A stretch of DNA of 64,000 nucleotides, taken from Hymenobacter sp. UV11. Its GTDB lineage: Bacteria > Bacteroidota > Bacteroidia > Cytophagales > Hymenobacteraceae. The DNA lies in contig NZ_SRII01000010.1 in assembly GCF_004684095.1 (NCBI RefSeq), forward strand, positions 124,001 through 188,000, read 5' to 3'. A program made the translations under genes and the position numbers. Shown piece by piece: positions 31,816-40,250 of this stretch; within the stretch, counting starts at the first letter, position 1, and each line of letters opens with the position of its first letter. The notes under the pieces were generated by a model, which did no database searches, was not told the DNA's origin, and saw only the letters and a program-made list of their open reading frames with translations.

Positions 31816-33876
31816 CTACTGCACGAGCACCAGCGCCGTGCTGCCCGGCACGGCCACGCCGGCCGCGCCCGCGCTCAGCGTTTCCAGCCCACTTTGCTTG
31901 ATTTCCAACCCGCGCAGCACCACCTTGTAGCTGCCGGCCGGCACGGGCACGGCAGCCGGCTGGCGCCCGCCGTTGAACAAGACGGTAATCGTCTGCCAAA
32001 CGTCGCCGCCGGCGTGGGCCTTCAGCTGGTAGCCGATGGTGCCGGGGGGTAGGCCGGGCAGGAATTCGAGGTGCTGCGCAATCAATTCCTGGGTGGGTAG
32101 GCGGAAGGCCGGGTGCGCCTTGCGCAGCGCCAGCAGCTGGCGGTAGAACGCGGCCACGGCCTGGTACTTCGCCTTGCGGCTCCAGTCGAGTTGGTTGATG
32201 CTGTCGGGCAGGTTATACGAATTGGATGAGCCTTTTTTGGTGCGCAAAAAGTCGTCGCCAATCGGCAAAAACGGCACGCCCTGCGACGTGAATACGATGG
32301 TGTTGCAGAGCGCATCCATCTTAATTAATTCCTCCTCGCTGGCCGTGGGGTTGGCGATTTTGAGCTTGTCCCACAGCGTGCGGTCGTCGTGGCAGGCCAC
32401 GTAGGTGAGGGCCTGGCCGGGCTGGCTGGCCCAGGGCGCTTTGCTGTAATTAACTTTCTGGTAGTCAAGCTGCGGGTGCTGGGTAGCAGCCACGATGCCG
32501 AACTTCACGCTCTCCTCCAGGCCCGGCTGGCCGCCCACGAAACCCGCCTCCGCCTGATGCGCATAGTGGCCCTTCACACCGTCGCGCAGCTCATCGCCGA
32601 AGGCCGCTACGCGGCTGAGGCGCGGCATATTCGCCTTCACGGCGCGCTGGCTTTCGGGCAGGGGGCTGGCGCCGGCCGCCCAGCCTTCGCCATACACGAA
32701 AATGCCGTGGTCCTGCTGGTCCAAGGCCACGCGCACGGCCCGCATCGTCTCGATATCGAGCACGCCCATGAGGTCGAAGCGGAAGCCATCGACGTGGTAG
32801 GCGCGGGCCCAGTGGCTCACGGCCTCCACGATGAGCTTGCGCACCATGGGGCGCTCCGAGGCCACTTCGTTGCCGCAGGCGGTGGCGTTGGAAAGCTGGC
32901 CATCGGCAGTATGCCGGAAGTAATAGCCCGGCACCAGCTGTTCAAACGCGCTGCTGCCCGCATCGGCCACGTGGTTGAACACCACATCGGCCACCACGCC
33001 CAGCCGGTGCTGGTGCAGCGCCTGCACCAGCTGCCGAAACTCCCGAATGCGCACCGCCGGGTCGCGCGCATCGGTGGCGTACGAGCCCTCGGGCACAAAA
33101 TAATTGAGCGGGTCATAGCCCCAGCTGTAGCGCGCCGAAGAGGGGGGTAGGGCTTCGTCAATCGCCGCGAAGTCGTTGACGGGCAGCAGGTGCACGTGCG
33201 TCACGCCCAGTTCCTGGATGTGCTGCAAGCCCGTGCTCACGCCCTGCGGGCCGGCGGTGCCGGTTTCGGTCAGGCCCAGGTACTGCTTTTTATGCTGAAT
33301 GCCCGATTGCGGGTCAGCCGAAATATCGCGCACGCTCACCTCACCCACCACGATATCGGTGGGGTGGGGTAGGCGCGGGCGGCGGTCGTCGGCCCAGCCG
33401 GCGGGCGCCGTGGTGGCCGGGTCGAGCCAGGCGCCGCGGCGCCCGTTCACGCCCACGGCGCGCACGTAGGGGTCGGCCACTTCGGCCATTTCGTGGCCCG
33501 CTAGGGTGGCCTGCACGGTGTAGAAGCCGGTGGTGCCAGCCGGCAGCGCCAGCACCCAGGTGCCGCTGGGGCCGCGCTGCATGGCGTGGGTAGCGGTGGC
33601 CGCGCCGCCCATGCCGGCCGCGTACAGGCGCAGGCGCAGCGCCTCGGCGGTGGGCGCCCACACCCGCAGCGTGCCCTGGCCGGCGCGGTCAAACGTCAGC
33701 CCCAAATCGGGCCCCTGGTAGAAGGGGTACTGGCTGAGCGGGTAGCGGTCGGCATCGACGTAGGGCGCCGCGGAATTGGGGTTGGTCTTGGTCTTGATTT
33801 TCGTTTTGGTCTGGGCCAGGGCGGCGGGCATTATACTGGAAAACGCAAAAAGCAGGGGCAGCAAGCGACGAATCAT
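31816..33876 (-). CDS. pulA: type I pullulanase, secreted
   Basis: A 686-residue alpha-1,6-glucan debranching enzyme of GH13. A signal peptide (LLPLLFAFSSIMPAALAQ) is followed by a CBM48/early-set domain (about 60-160) and the catalytic barrel. GH13 regions are clear: VVADVVFNHV (I), DGFRFDLMG with the nucleophile Asp (II), VYGEGW with the acid Glu (III) and CHDDRTLW (IV). The pullulanase signature YSWGYDP is present as a variant of YNWGYDP. The C-terminal beta domain closes the protein. It would debranch pullulan, amylopectin or glycogen outside the cytoplasm. Start at 33876 begins the signal peptide. Confidence 0.95.
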   Translation of the reverse strand: MIRRLLPLLFAFSSIMPAALAQTKTKIKTKTNPNSAAPYVDADRYPLSQYPFYQGPDLGLTFDRAGQGTLRVWAPTAEALRLRLYAAGMGGAATATHAMQRGPSGTWVLALPAGTTGFYTVQATLAGHEMAEVADPYVRAVGVNGRRGAWLDPATTAPAGWADDRRPRLPHPTDIVVGEVSVRDISADPQSGIQHKKQYLGLTETGTAGPQGVSTGLQHIQELGVTHVHLLPVNDFAAIDEALPPSSARYSWGYDPLNYFVPEGSYATDARDPAVRIREFRQLVQALHQHRLGVVADVVFNHVADAGSSAFEQLVPGYYFRHTADGQLSNATACGNEVASERPMVRKLIVEAVSHWARAYHVDGFRFDLMGVLDIETMRAVRVALDQQDHGIFVYGEGWAAGASPLPESQRAVKANMPRLSRVAAFGDELRDGVKGHYAHQAEAGFVGGQPGLEESVKFGIVAATQHPQLDYQKVNYSKAPWASQPGQALTYVACHDDRTLWDKLKIANPTASEEELIKMDALCNTIVFTSQGVPFLPIGDDFLRTKKGSSNSYNLPDSINQLDWSRKAKYQAVAAFYRQLLALRKAHPAFRLPTQELIAQHLEFLPGLPPGTIGYQLKAHAGGDVWQTITVLFNGGRQPAAVPVPAGSYKVVLRGLEIKQSGLETLSAGAAGVAVPGSTALVLVQ

Positions 33877-34091
33877 GAAGGCAAAGTAAGTGGGGTGAGC
33901 AGGCCCAGTAAGCAACTCACGCAGGCTACAGTTTGCGGGACTAGTTTAGTGCCACCGTCATCCGAAGAAAACGGCCCGTTGGTCTAGAAAGCCTCGCCGC
34001 CGGCCGAACAAAGGGCCTGGTCGACTAAACCACAGGCAACCTTAGCCGTCGAAACGAGCATCCTCCCGTTGGTTACCAATTCCTTTTTGCC

Positions 34092-34520
34092 ATGACCACC
34101 GTGCCCACGCCTGCCCCCTTCCGCCCGGAAGCCGATTTTCTGGAGCTGCGCTACCGCCCCGACGTGCAGCTGCTGGTGGCGCGCTGGCGCCGGCCTGTGT
34201 CGGCCGCCGAGCTGCGGCAGGGCTACCGCGCCACGCTGCAGCTGGCGCGCCAGGTCAACTGCCCGTTCTGGCAAGTCGATTTGCGCAGCCGCAACGCCCC
34301 CAACGCGGCCGACCGCCAGTGGCTAACCAACGAGTTTCTGGTCCGCGCCGCCCAGCGCCTGGCCGGCCCCGTGTGCCTGGGTTACCTGCTCTCGCCCAGG
34401 CTATTGTCCGAAATGGGCGGCCCCACGGCCAGCACCAATCAGGTCGCTTTTTTCGCCGAAGAAGGCCCGCTCACGGCTTGGCTCACGCAGTGCCAGCACT
34501 GCCACGAAGTGAGGGGGTAG
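34092..34520 (+). CDS. hypothetical protein, STAS/SpoIIAA-like in layout
   Basis: A 142-residue soluble protein. The pattern LLVARWRRPVSAAELRQGYRATLQLARQ, then FWQVDLRSRNAP, resembles small Bacteroidota proteins of STAS/SpoIIAA-like type, but I cannot name the family. The last residues include CQHCHE, a CxxCH sequence that looks like a haem motif; with no signal peptide it is unlikely to bind haem c. It is divergent from pulA. Confidence 0.65.
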   Translation: MTTVPTPAPFRPEADFLELRYRPDVQLLVARWRRPVSAAELRQGYRATLQLARQVNCPFWQVDLRSRNAPNAADRQWLTNEFLVRAAQRLAGPVCLGYLLSPRLLSEMGGPTASTNQVAFFAEEGPLTAWLTQCQHCHEVRG

Positions 34521-34541
34521 GGCGCTGGTAGCGCTCCGTTT

Positions 34542-34880
34542 GTCATTGCGAGCGCAACGAAGTGGAGCGCGGCAATCTTTCCTGGTTGTTCGCTTCCCTA
34601 GGTTAGTAACTGATGTTACGCAGTTTTTTTCGCCCTCCGTGTGCGCCTCACTCCCTAGCCTCCTCTCCGAAAAGGAGAGGAGGAACTAGCTTTAGTTTAA
34701 AATTCTAAAAATCAGTAATTTACATTAAATTCTAAACTAGTACTAGTTCCTCCTCTCCTCTTCGGAGAGGGGGCTAGGGGGTGAGGCGCAAGATAGAACG
34801 ACCCGCCTGCGCAACATCACTTAGTAACTCTAACGGGAAGGAAAGATTGCCGCACTCCACTTCGTTGCGCTCGCAATGAC
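34542..34880. repeat. family A palindrome interrupted by a family C palindrome
   Basis: Ends GTCATTGCGAGCGCAACGAA (left) and TTCGTTGCGCTCGCAATGAC (right) are a family A pair separated by ~300 bases instead of the usual ~80-110. A complete family C element (34642-34790) occupies the centre, itself flanked by short inverted GATGTTACGCAG / CTGCGCAACATC sequences. With the tandem repeat that follows, this explains the 425-base gap between genes. Confidence 0.85.
34642..34790. repeat. family C palindrome nested in family A
   Basis: Arms TGCGCCTCACTCCCTAGCC ... GGGCTAGGGGGTGAGGCGCA, each with an inner hairpin (CCTCTCCGAAAAGGAGAGG), and an AT-rich centre. It is the copy most diverged from that at 30035-30149. 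Confidence 0.85.
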
Positions 34881-34892
34881 AACCGATATTTT

Positions 34893-34945
34893 GCTCACTG
34901 CTCACTGCTCACTGCTCACTGCTCACTGCTCACTGCTCACTGCTC
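34893..34945. repeat. heptamer tandem repeat (GCTCACT)n
   Basis: Seven perfect GCTCACT units plus a partial unit end directly at the stop codon of the downstream-facing histidine kinase gene. Single degenerate relatives (GCTCATTACTCAT) occur at 23105-23135 and 56495-56520. Confidence 0.85.
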
Positions 34946-36427
34946 CTACCCCGCCGCTGGCAGCGTAAACGTGAAGCAGCTGCCCGCGCCCGGCTGGCTC
35001 TCTACCCACAGCTGCCCGCCCTGCGCCGTAATAAATTCCCGCGAAATACTCAGCCCCAGCCCCGAGCTGCCCCGCGACTGCCCCGCTGGCCCCACTACCC
35101 CCCCAAACCGCTGGAAAATGCGCTGGTGAAACTCCTTCGCAATGCCCGGCCCCTCGTCCTCCACGCTCAGCTGCACCATCTCGCCCCACGGCACCGCCCG
35201 GATGGTGAGCGCCGCCCCATGCGGCGAGTAGCGGATGGCGTTGGACAGCAGATTGATTAAAACCCAGGTCGTTTTCTCCACGTCGGCCTGGGCGGGGGGT
35301 AGGGGCTCGGCCAGGTGCACGGCCAGGCGCAAATCCTTGTCGGTGAGCTGGGCGCGCACAATGTCGGTGGCGTAGCGCACCACTTCGCGTAGCGGCACGG
35401 GGGCCAGGTTGAGGCGAATATCCTTGCCCGCGTCGAGCCGCGCCACCTCAATGAGCTGGCCCACCATGCCCAGCAGCCGCTGCGTTTCGGCCCTGATGCC
35501 GCCCGCAATTTCCTGCCGCCGCCCGGCGTCGAGGCGCTCGTCCTGCATTAGCATCAGGCTCAGGTTAATGCTGGCCAGCGGCGTCTTCAGCTCGTGCGAA
35601 ATCGTGGCCAGAAACTCCGACTTCACCTGGTCGAGATTTTTGAAAGCCGACACGTCGCGCAGGCAAAACACGTGGCCCGCCGGCACCGACCGCTTCAGCT
35701 CCTCGTTCACCTCCGTCACCTCGCTCACCGTGAGCTGGTAGTGTAGGTTTTCGCCGTGCGGCCGCACCATAAACACGGGCCCGGCGGGCCGCACCGCGTC
35801 GGCCTCCGCGGAGGGGGTAGGGCCGGCGGTGGGCGCGTTGAGGGCGCGCAGCCACTCGCGCAGCATCTCGTTGTGCTGGGCCACGGCGGCGGCGGGCTGG
35901 TCGAGCAATTCCTTGGCCGGCTGGCCCAGCAGCAGGCAGGCCACGGGGTTTATCAGGGCAATAATACCCTGGTGGTCAATGAGCAGCAAGCCCTCGTCGA
36001 GGCCGCGCACGAGGCTGTCGGTGCGGTTGCGTTGAGTAATTAATTCGGCCAGGGTGGCGCGGCGCTCGTCCTCGGCCTGGCGCAATACGCGGTTCACGGC
36101 GGCGGCCACCGAGCCTACCTCGTTGTTGCGCGTCACGGCCACGCGCGTCACGGGGCCAGGGGCGGCCACGCGCTCCACGTCGGCGGTGAGGCGCGTGAGT
36201 GGGCGCGTGACCAGCCGCGGCAGCCGCACCATCAGCACAATGCCCAGCAAGGTACTGATTAGCAAGAAAAAATACACCGCCCACTGCGCGGCCAGCGCGT
36301 TGGTTTGCTGCACGCTGGGCGTCTCGGTTTCGAGCCGGTGAATGGTTACAATCACGTAGCTGCCCAGGCTTAGCAGCAGCCCTAGCATGATGAAAACGCC
36401 CAGGCGAATTTGGGTTTTTAAGGACAT
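34946..36427 (-). CDS. membrane sensor histidine kinase (HAMP-PAS-HisKA-HATPase)
   Basis: A 493-residue kinase. Two N-terminal membrane helices (about 8-28 and 48-68) enclose only ~20 residues, so sensing is probably within the membrane or cytosolic. A HAMP region follows (PRLVTRPLTRLTADVERV), then a PAS domain (LLLIDHQGIIALINPVACLLLG, about 165-275), HisKA with FLATISHELKTPLAS, and HATPase motifs (NAIRYSP, DEGPGIA, GSSGLGLSIS). Its gene lies 57 bases downstream of the NtrC-type regulator gene on the same strand, so the two are very probably a two-component pair in one operon. Confidence 0.93.
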   Translation of the reverse strand: MSLKTQIRLGVFIMLGLLLSLGSYVIVTIHRLETETPSVQQTNALAAQWAVYFFLLISTLLGIVLMVRLPRLVTRPLTRLTADVERVAAPGPVTRVAVTRNNEVGSVAAAVNRVLRQAEDERRATLAELITQRNRTDSLVRGLDEGLLLIDHQGIIALINPVACLLLGQPAKELLDQPAAAVAQHNEMLREWLRALNAPTAGPTPSAEADAVRPAGPVFMVRPHGENLHYQLTVSEVTEVNEELKRSVPAGHVFCLRDVSAFKNLDQVKSEFLATISHELKTPLASINLSLMLMQDERLDAGRRQEIAGGIRAETQRLLGMVGQLIEVARLDAGKDIRLNLAPVPLREVVRYATDIVRAQLTDKDLRLAVHLAEPLPPAQADVEKTTWVLINLLSNAIRYSPHGAALTIRAVPWGEMVQLSVEDEGPGIAKEFHQRIFQRFGGVVGPAGQSRGSSGLGLSISREFITAQGGQLWVESQPGAGSCFTFTLPAAG

Positions 36428-36484
36428 AGCGCGGAGTAGATAGCCAGAGCAATGAAATAATTACGCAACCAGGGTAGCGCGTCC

Positions 36485-37840
36485 TTACTCCTCCAGCCCG
36501 TATTCCTGCAACTTCCGGTACAAGGTCGTGAGCCCGATGCCCAGCCTTTTGGCCACCTCGGGCTTGCTGCCTTGCAATTCCAACATCAGCCGCTTGATGT
36601 GCTTGGCTTCCAGCGCCCGCAGGCTGTCATCATCGCCCGCGAAAACCGGCCGCGCCCCACTCTGAAATTCCTCGGGCAGATATTCCAGCGCCAATAACTC
36701 GCCGGCCGGGGCCAGGATGGCGGCGCGCTCCAGCACGTTTTTGAGCTCGCGCACATTGCCCGGCCAGGGGTAGGCTTGCAGCGCGGCGATGGTGTCGGGC
36801 GCCAGGCCGGGCAGGCGCTTGGCCAGCCGGGCGGCGAAATGTTGCAGAAAAAACGCGGCCAGCACCGGCACATCGGTAGGCCGCTCGGCCAGCGAGGGCA
36901 CCAGGATGGTGAACACCGAGAGCCGGTAGTACAAATCGGGCCGGAAGCGCCCCTCGGCGGCCTCCTGCTTGAGGTTGCGGTTGGTGGCCGCCACCAGCCG
37001 AATGTTCACGCTCGTGGGCTTGGTGTCGCCGAGCTTGGTAAACTGCTGCATCTCCAGCACCCGCAAAAACTTGGCCTGCACATTCAGTTCCAGCTCCCCG
37101 ATTTCATCCAGAAACAGCGTGCCGCCAGTGGCTTCTTCCAGCAGGCCCTTTTTATCAGTAAGCGCCCCCGTGAAGGCCCCTTTCTTGTAGCCAAACAGCT
37201 CCGATTCCAGCAAATCCTTCGGAAAAGCGCTGCAATTGACGGCCACAAACGGCTTGCTTTTGCGGCTGCTGGCCTCGTGCAGCGCCTGCGCAAACAGCTC
37301 CTTGCCCGCGCCAGTGGGGCCTTCGAGCAGCACGGTGCTGTCGGTGGGCGCCACCTGCCGGGCCAGGTGCTGGGCGCGGCGCAGGGCCGGGGCCTCCCCA
37401 ATCATGCTCTCAAAGCTGTGGCGCTGGCCCACGCGCTTTTCCAGCTCGGCCACCCGGCGCTGCAAGCGGGCCTTTTCGGCGGCGCGCTCCACCACTACCA
37501 CCAATTGCTGCTCAAAATCGCCCTTGGTGAGGTAGTCAAACGCCCCCAGCTTCATGGCCTTCACCCCGTCGGGAATGGTGCCAAAGGCCGTGAGCAGCAC
37601 CACCTCGGCCAGCGGCGCGGCGGCCCGGTAGCGGGGTAGCAGCTCCACGCCATGGCCGTCGGGCAGCTTCACGTCGCTTAGCACCACCAGCACCTCGTCG
37701 GCGTGCGCGGCCAGCAGCGCTAGGCCCCGGTAGGCGTCGGGGGCTTGCAGCATGGTGTAGCCTTCCAGCTCCAGCACCTGGGCCAGCAGCTGGCGCAAGC
37801 GCGCTTCGTCGTCGATGAGGAGCAGGGTTCCGGTGGGCAT
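36485..37840 (-). CDS. NtrC-family sigma-54-dependent response regulator
   Basis: A 451-residue regulator: receiver domain (about 1-120; LLIDDEARLR, phospho-Asp in VVLSDVKLPDG, Lys in DYLTKGD), AAA+ domain (about 145-375; Walker A GPTGAGKE, sigma-54 contact loop GAFTGA, Walker B TLFLDEIGEL) and a C-terminal Fis-type helix-turn-helix (KHIKRLMLELQGSKPEVAKRLGIGLTTLYRKLQ). It would activate sigma-54 promoters when phosphorylated by the kinase encoded next. Targets are unknown; no sigma-54 gene is in the window. Confidence 0.95.
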   Translation of the reverse strand: MPTGTLLLIDDEARLRQLLAQVLELEGYTMLQAPDAYRGLALLAAHADEVLVVLSDVKLPDGHGVELLPRYRAAAPLAEVVLLTAFGTIPDGVKAMKLGAFDYLTKGDFEQQLVVVVERAAEKARLQRRVAELEKRVGQRHSFESMIGEAPALRRAQHLARQVAPTDSTVLLEGPTGAGKELFAQALHEASSRKSKPFVAVNCSAFPKDLLESELFGYKKGAFTGALTDKKGLLEEATGGTLFLDEIGELELNVQAKFLRVLEMQQFTKLGDTKPTSVNIRLVAATNRNLKQEAAEGRFRPDLYYRLSVFTILVPSLAERPTDVPVLAAFFLQHFAARLAKRLPGLAPDTIAALQAYPWPGNVRELKNVLERAAILAPAGELLALEYLPEEFQSGARPVFAGDDDSLRALEAKHIKRLMLELQGSKPEVAKRLGIGLTTLYRKLQEYGLEE

Positions 37841-37905
37841 GGGGGGTAGGGCTGGCGCTAGGAATATCGGAGTAAACTTACAAGCTCCGCGAGCTGCCCG
37901 GCTAG

Positions 37906-38061
37906 CCTACCCCCGCCGAAGCCACCCGCTGGGCCGCTAGCAACCCCACCTTCGCCCACCACCTGCGCACCAGCGGCGGCCAGCTGCTTCATGTTCTCAC
38001 CCAGCTAGAGAATATCTCCGGCGGCATCGGCGGCATCCGCGAGGCGCTAGGGCGGGAGTAG
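37906..38061 (+). pseudogene. remnant of a 3' coding end, cut off at its left side
   Basis: From 37906 to a TAG at 38059-38061 one frame reads as convincing high-GC coding sequence (AEATRWAASNPTFAHHL, then QLLHVLTQLENISGGIGGIREALGRE) without a start codon; a stop precedes it at 37903. It looks like the last ~50 codons of a lost gene, abutting the AT-rich island on its right. I do not recognise the parent family. Confidence 0.4.
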
Positions 38062-38153
38062 GGAGTATTGAAAAGTTACTGTAAGACTATATGGTTAATT
38101 TTCAGTGGGGAGCACGTACATTTAGCACGCCCATCATAAAAGCGCACCTTGTC

Positions 38154-38768
38154 ATGATTCAGAAGATAGCTATTAAGAGATTCAAGAAGTTCAAGGAAAT
38201 TGAAGTTGAGCTTGGGCCTTTCTCTATTCTGATGGGAGAAAATAGCTCTGGCAAAACGACGGTAATGCAAGCTATTAATCTATCACTTAATACTTTGTAT
38301 AAGTACGATTATATTACTGTAGATTCTGCTGGACAAAATAAGGTGAGACAAAAAGGTGTAGGAATGACATCCATACCTGGAATGAGTCTTTCTGATAATA
38401 GAGACTTATTTTATGCTAAGGTTTCGCGGGGTAAAACTGAAGATGCATCTATCAACCAATGTGCTGTTATAGAACTCACGGATGAGAGAAGTAATATATT
38501 TAAGATGCAGATAAGAGAGAACTTCGGTTCTTTTAATATCAAATGTGTTTCCTCAGCATCCGATGTGCAAAATCATCCTGAAGTACATACTAAAGCTCCG
38601 TTATTTATTTCTGGTTTTATAGGTCTTAAATCTACAGAGGAACGAGTGTTTCCAATGGTGATACAGGATAAAATGCGTTCTGGAGATGTAAGTACTATTA
38701 TTAGAAATCTAGTGCTTGATACCAAGGTTAATACCCCTGATGCGTTTGAAAGGCTAAAAAAAGATTGA
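38154..38768 (+). CDS. OLD-like AAA/ABC ATPase, N-terminal part (split gene)
   Basis: Encodes the N-terminal ATPase lobe of an overcoming-lysogenisation-defect (OLD)-like protein: IKRFKKFKEIEVELGPFSILMG and Walker A GENSSGKTT (about residues 30-38 from this start). Base composition is strikingly AT-rich compared with all neighbours, a sign of horizontal transfer. The start at 38154 is preferred because it begins the conserved strand; a longer frame starts at 38091. The frame ends at TGA inside a run of A followed by GATTGA. One extra A would join it directly to the next frame, so the two probably form one ~610-residue gene. OLD-like ATPase/nucleases are often phage-defence proteins. Confidence 0.8.
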   Translation: MIQKIAIKRFKKFKEIEVELGPFSILMGENSSGKTTVMQAINLSLNTLYKYDYITVDSAGQNKVRQKGVGMTSIPGMSLSDNRDLFYAKVSRGKTEDASINQCAVIELTDERSNIFKMQIRENFGSFNIKCVSSASDVQNHPEVHTKAPLFISGFIGLKSTEERVFPMVIQDKMRSGDVSTIIRNLVLDTKVNTPDAFERLKKD

Positions 38769-39985
38769 AGAATGATTTTAATTTTCAGTTGGAAAAAGTT
38801 GAATTTGCTGAGCAAACCGATTTAAATGTTCTTACGCATTATTCTGAAATGTGTGATAAAAAGGAGCTGTCTTTAGACTTTATGTCTTCTGGTAGTGGAT
38901 TTATGCAAATCCTTCAAATACTTACTCCTATTTACAGATTTTGCCCTGACTTCTCAAGCATAGTTCTTCTTGATGAACCTGATGCACATTTGCATCCGAA
39001 TCTTCAAACAGCGTTGGCTAAGACGCTTCGTGATATACAAAAAGAACTAGGCATTCAAATTATTATTTCTACTCATTCTACTTCTATTATTCGTGCAGCA
39101 GAACCGAGTGAAGTAGTTCCTGTCTCTTCGCTTAGCGCTGTTAATAAAGCTTTGATAAATTCTGCGGAAGTAGAGAATAAAATTCTTGAAACTATAGATG
39201 CTTATGATTTAGGCAAATCAGTTATTAGCGGTCAATTAGTTTTTATAGAAGATAATAACACAAACGTATTGGAAAAATTCGACCAAGTTCTTGGTATCGG
39301 TACTCTAACAGGTGCTAATACAATACCAGTTATCAAGGGGCGTGGTAAAGATGATAAAGCACCATTTCAGCTCCATGAAATATTTGAAAATTTCTTAAAA
39401 AAGGAGGTGCAAATATCTGTTTTGAGAGACAGGGATGGTTTGACTAGCGACTGGGTGAATGAACTTGCTCAATATGCTAAGAAGAAAAAGGTTATTCTTC
39501 ATGTATTAGAAAGGTATGAGATAGAAAATTACTTATTGTCCCCAGATTTAATTTTCAGAGCTATTAATAGATTTAGAGATTATAGTCATATTACGTCAGT
39601 GAGTGCAATTGAAGATAAGTTGCAGAAGTTTCTGGAAGATACAATTAAGTTAAGGTCTTATGGGTATGACGATACTCTTGAAGATAATATTTATAAAACC
39701 GCAGCTGTTCTAGGCAAAGACGAATTCAGAAACCAACAAACAACTAAAAGTGCAGCAAAAAAAATCTGCGCGCTTTATGAGTCTAGTACTGACTTTGAAG
39801 ACCTAGTAATAAATGGGATGGGTAAAGAAGCTCTTAATAAACTTATGGGTTGGATAAATGGAGAATTAAAAATAAAATTTAATTACTCTGATATATTAAG
39901 TGTTGTTACGCCTGAAGACATACCTGAAGAAATTGTAACACTACTGACAAACCTTAGGTCTAAAGAGTCAAAGGCCACTGTTTAA
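38765..39985 (+). CDS. OLD-like ATPase, C-terminal part with TOPRIM-like region (split gene)
   Basis: Continues the preceding frame. It has the ABC-type signature FMSSGSGFMQILQ, Walker B SIVLLDEPDAHLHPNLQ and the H-loop ISTHSTSIIRA. The second half resembles an OLD-type TOPRIM nuclease region: LVFIEDNNT (acidic), VLRDRDG (DxD-like) and ERYEIENYLLSPD, a sequence common in these ATPases. It could be translated from a TTG at 38765, overlapping the upstream TGA by four bases, but such a protein would lack Walker A. The whole is AT-rich. The role as defence ATPase/nuclease is inference from family. Confidence 0.8.
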   Translation: MKNDFNFQLEKVEFAEQTDLNVLTHYSEMCDKKELSLDFMSSGSGFMQILQILTPIYRFCPDFSSIVLLDEPDAHLHPNLQTALAKTLRDIQKELGIQIIISTHSTSIIRAAEPSEVVPVSSLSAVNKALINSAEVENKILETIDAYDLGKSVISGQLVFIEDNNTNVLEKFDQVLGIGTLTGANTIPVIKGRGKDDKAPFQLHEIFENFLKKEVQISVLRDRDGLTSDWVNELAQYAKKKKVILHVLERYEIENYLLSPDLIFRAINRFRDYSHITSVSAIEDKLQKFLEDTIKLRSYGYDDTLEDNIYKTAAVLGKDEFRNQQTTKSAAKKICALYESSTDFEDLVINGMGKEALNKLMGWINGELKIKFNYSDILSVVTPEDIPEEIVTLLTNLRSKESKATV

Positions 39986-40106
39986 GCAATACTAACGCCC
40001 GCCCCGCCAAACCTAGCGCGCCAGCTAGCGGTTGGAGGAAGCAACTGCCCGTTTCCGCGTGAAACGCCGGTTTTACCCTTCTCCAAACCAACCCACTACC
40101 TGCCCA

Positions 40107-40250
40107 ATGGCTGAAGTGAAAGCCCTAGCTGCCAGTGCCGCCCACGGCCAGCTCGAACCGTTTAGCTACGACCCCGGCCCCCTGGGTGCCGAAGAAGTAG
40201 ACATTGCCGTGGAGCACTGCGGCGTCTGCCACTCCAGCCTCTCGAATTAA
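40107..40250 (+). pseudogene. truncated zinc-dependent alcohol dehydrogenase (first 47 codons)
   Basis: The peptide starts MAEVKALAASAAHGQLEPF and includes GPLGAEEVDIAVEHCGVCHSSLS, the N-terminus of AdhC/YahK-type zinc alcohol dehydrogenases with the catalytic zinc Cys (CGVCHS). It ends two codons later at TAA, exactly where the convergent ABC ATPase gene ends (its stop at 40247-40249 overlaps). About 300 residues are missing. The gene was probably cut by a deletion or by arrival of the adjacent cluster. Confidence 0.8.

Noticed and set aside
34482..34514. CxxCH haem motif in the protein at 34092-34520
   Set aside because: The protein has no signal peptide or membrane anchor, so covalent haem attachment in the periplasm is not expected.
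34542..34945. Considered as a CRISPR array because of several repeats in a row
   Set aside because: Repeats are inverted and nested, and the heptamer array has no spacers; no cas genes nearby.
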